A DNA stretch of 64,000 nt from an uncultured Verrucomicrobia subdivision 3 bacterium. GTDB taxonomy: Bacteria > Verrucomicrobiota > Verrucomicrobiia > Limisphaerales > UBA11358. Of the stretch, positions 62,547-64,000 are shown piece by piece (position 1 is the first letter of the stretch; every line of letters starts with the position of its first letter). Under the pieces are notes generated by a model. That model did no database searches. It saw only the letters and a list, made by a program, of their open reading frames with translations, and was not told where the DNA came from. The DNA lies in NCBI GenBank assembly GCA_903922735.1, contig CAIXUZ010000012.1:55684-119683 (forward strand). The letters are read 5' to 3'. The position numbers and the translations under genes were made by a program.

Positions 62547-63692
62547 ATGAAAAACGTTGTTTTACTTGGGTCCACCGGCAGCATCGGCACCAGCACCGTC
62601 AAGGTGGCGGAAGATTTGCCGGATCAAATCCGCCTCATCGGCCTCGCGGCGGGCGGCAATTCGGAATTGCTGCTCGAACAGACCCGCCGGCACCGGCCCG
62701 CCGTCGTTTCCATCAGCGATCCGGCGAAGGCGAAGGAACTGCAAGCCACCCTCGGCGTTTCCACGCAGGTTTATTACGGCAACGAAGGTTTGCTCAAACT
62801 CGCCACGCTGCCCGCGGCGGACATTGTTTTGATTGCCATTGTCGGCACCGCCGGACTGCAGCCGGCCCTCGCGGCGATTCGCGCCGGCAAGGACATCGCG
62901 GTCGCATCAAAAGAAATTTTGGTGATGGCCGGCGAAATCGTGATGCGCGAAGCCAAAAAGCATGGCGTAAAAGTGCTCGCCGTGGACAGCGAGCATTCCG
63001 CGATTTTTCAATGCCTCGATGGCAAGCCAGGTTCCTCCGTCCGCAAGCTCTGGCTCACCGCCAGCGGCGGGCCGTTCCGCAGCCAGACCGACTGGCCCAG
63101 GGAGAAGTTTTCCGAAATCACCGTTGAGCGAGCGCTGAAACATCCGTCGTGGGTCATGGGCCGGAAGGTGACGATTGATTCCGCGACCCTGTTCAACAAG
63201 GGGCTGGAGATGATTGAGGCGCGTTGGTTGTTCGACATCGAGATGGGTCGCGTCGGCGTGGTGGTGCATCCGCAGAGCATCGTGCATTCAATGGTGGAAT
63301 TTGTGGACGGCTCGCTGATCGCGCAGCTTTCCACGCCGGACATGTGCCTGCCGATTCAATATGCGCTGACGTATCCCGCCCGGGCCGCGAGCGAGCGCGT
63401 GCAGACGGATTTTCCCAAGATCGGCACGCTGACCTTTGAGGAGCCGGATACGGAGCGCTTCCCGTCCATTTTGCTCGCGCGCCGGGCAGGGGACACTTGC
63501 GGCACGCTGCCCGCTGTTTTCAATGCGGCGAATGAAGTCGCCGTCGAAGCCTTTGTGAACCGTAAAATCAATTTTCCGCAGATCACCGAAACCGTCCGCC
63601 GCGTGATGGACGCCCACACCGTGGTCGAGCATCCGACGCTGGAAAAGATTTTGGAGGCGGATGCCTGGGCGCGGCGTGAGGCGGCGCGGTAA
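62547..63692 (+). CDS. dxr: 1-deoxy-D-xylulose-5-phosphate reductoisomerase
   Basis: A 381-residue cytoplasmic enzyme of the MEP isoprenoid pathway, converting DXP to 2-C-methyl-D-erythritol 4-phosphate with NADPH. ATG 62547 is preferred over the in-frame TTG at 62541 because it opens MKNVVLLGSTGSIGTST, the NADPH-binding start. Metal and substrate residues lie in VDSEHSAIFQCL, TASGGPFR, TIDSATLFNKGLEMIEA and VHPQSIVHSMVEF, all intact. Length is normal for the family. It lies between cdsA and rseP as in many bacteria. Confidence 0.97.
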   Translation: MKNVVLLGSTGSIGTSTVKVAEDLPDQIRLIGLAAGGNSELLLEQTRRHRPAVVSISDPAKAKELQATLGVSTQVYYGNEGLLKLATLPAADIVLIAIVGTAGLQPALAAIRAGKDIAVASKEILVMAGEIVMREAKKHGVKVLAVDSEHSAIFQCLDGKPGSSVRKLWLTASGGPFRSQTDWPREKFSEITVERALKHPSWVMGRKVTIDSATLFNKGLEMIEARWLFDIEMGRVGVVVHPQSIVHSMVEFVDGSLIAQLSTPDMCLPIQYALTYPARAASERVQTDFPKIGTLTFEEPDTERFPSILLARRAGDTCGTLPAVFNAANEVAVEAFVNRKINFPQITETVRRVMDAHTVVEHPTLEKILEADAWARREAAR

Positions 63693-63694
63693 GG

Positions 63695-63723
63695 TTTGCG
63701 GTAATTTTCTTCCGTGATATAAT
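63695..63723 (+). promoter_or_regulatory. Likely promoter of rseP
   Basis: A perfect TATAAT at 63718-63723 lies 14 bases before the rseP ATG, with TTTGCG (weak -35) 17 bases upstream. No Shine-Dalgarno sequence lies between; the transcript would be nearly leaderless. Confidence 0.45.
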
Positions 63724-63737
63724 CTCCCGAATTTGAC

Positions 63738-64000
63738 ATGACTTTTTTGCATTATCTGTTTATCGCCTTGGAAGTGGTGCTGGTGTTCAACCTGCTCATC
63801 GGAGTCCACGAGCTTGGCCATTTCCTCGCCGCGCGCTGGCGCGGGCTGAAGGTCGAGCGCTTCGCCATCTGGTTCGGCAAGCCCATCTGGAAGAAGAAAA
63901 TCGGCGACATCGAATACGCCCTCGGCTGGATTCCCGCCGGCGGCTACGTCTCGCTGCCGCAAATGGCCACGATGGAAACCATCGAAGGCAAGACGGATGA
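63738..64000 (+). CDS. rseP: Site-2 zinc metalloprotease RseP, 3' partial
   Basis: The first 87 codons are present before the window ends. ATG 63738 opens MTFLHYLFIALEVVLVF, the first membrane segment, and Leu-Ile-Gly-Val-His-Glu-Leu-Gly-His contains the HExxH zinc motif at about residues 24-28. GLKVERFAIWFGKPIW and the IPAGGYV motif that follows are typical of M50 RseP proteases, which cleave membrane proteins such as anti-sigma factors. Order cdsA-dxr-rseP supports orthology. Confidence 0.92.
   Translation, partial: MTFLHYLFIALEVVLVFNLLIGVHELGHFLAARWRGLKVERFAIWFGKPIWKKKIGDIEYALGWIPAGGYVSLPQMATMETIEGKTD

Overview
The window looks like a chromosome segment from a Verrucomicrobiota bacterium, probably of the Pedosphaerales/Limisphaerales type. 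Reasons: very long Thr/Asn-rich secreted proteins built from autotransporter-type beta-strand repeats, many formylglycine sulfatases, DUF1080 and DUF6786 proteins, a decayed GxxExxY gene, and a cdsA-dxr-rseP core operon with a variant CdsA signature. Other members of the PVC group cannot be excluded from sequence alone. Shine-Dalgarno sequences are mostly weak or absent, so starts were chosen by signal peptide and spacing.

Positions 1-38856 are one long plus-strand polysaccharide-degradation locus. Nearly every product carries a signal peptide. It holds six type I sulfatases (8769, 10325, 13155, 17822, 29529, 35699), a chondroitinase-ABC-like PL8 lyase whose catalytic His/Tyr/Arg/Glu can be placed (24431), a PF14099 lyase (31018), a GH2-uronate lyase fusion (32025), GH28, GH31, GH141-like, GH5-like and GH67-like enzymes, a serine esterase/hydrolase, LamG and DUF1080 proteins, and a tandem pair of unrecognised toroid-like proteins (14729, 15837). 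Several genes overlap by 1 or 4 bases, so they are probably co-translated. The set suggests breakdown of a sulfated, uronate-containing polysaccharide related to chondroitin/dermatan or fucosylated chondroitin sulfate. No SusC/SusD, TonB receptor, transporter or sulfatase-maturing enzyme is in the window. The run ends at a convergent terminator (38857-38891).

Positions 38940-50580 are on the minus strand: an SDR oxidoreductase, tRNA-Ala(CGC), and a 3492-residue secreted protein with an N-terminal toroid-like region followed by repeats. From 50789 come a beta-propeller sensor kinase and its NarL-type regulator, then a Tat-exported Gfo/Idh/MocA oxidoreductase, a second GH28-like protein, a minus-strand secreted protein of unknown function, and a URO-D family methyltransferase-like protein. 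The kinase/regulator pair is the obvious candidate controller of the locus.

Positions 60017-61337 are non-coding and repeat-bearing. Then follow the core genes cdsA, dxr and rseP (cut by the window end), with a small inverted-repeat element carrying a GxxExxY remnant between cdsA and dxr. The most unusual non-coding feature is an array of 13 AACCNNNNGGTT-type palindromes at exactly 21-bp spacing (4361-4624).
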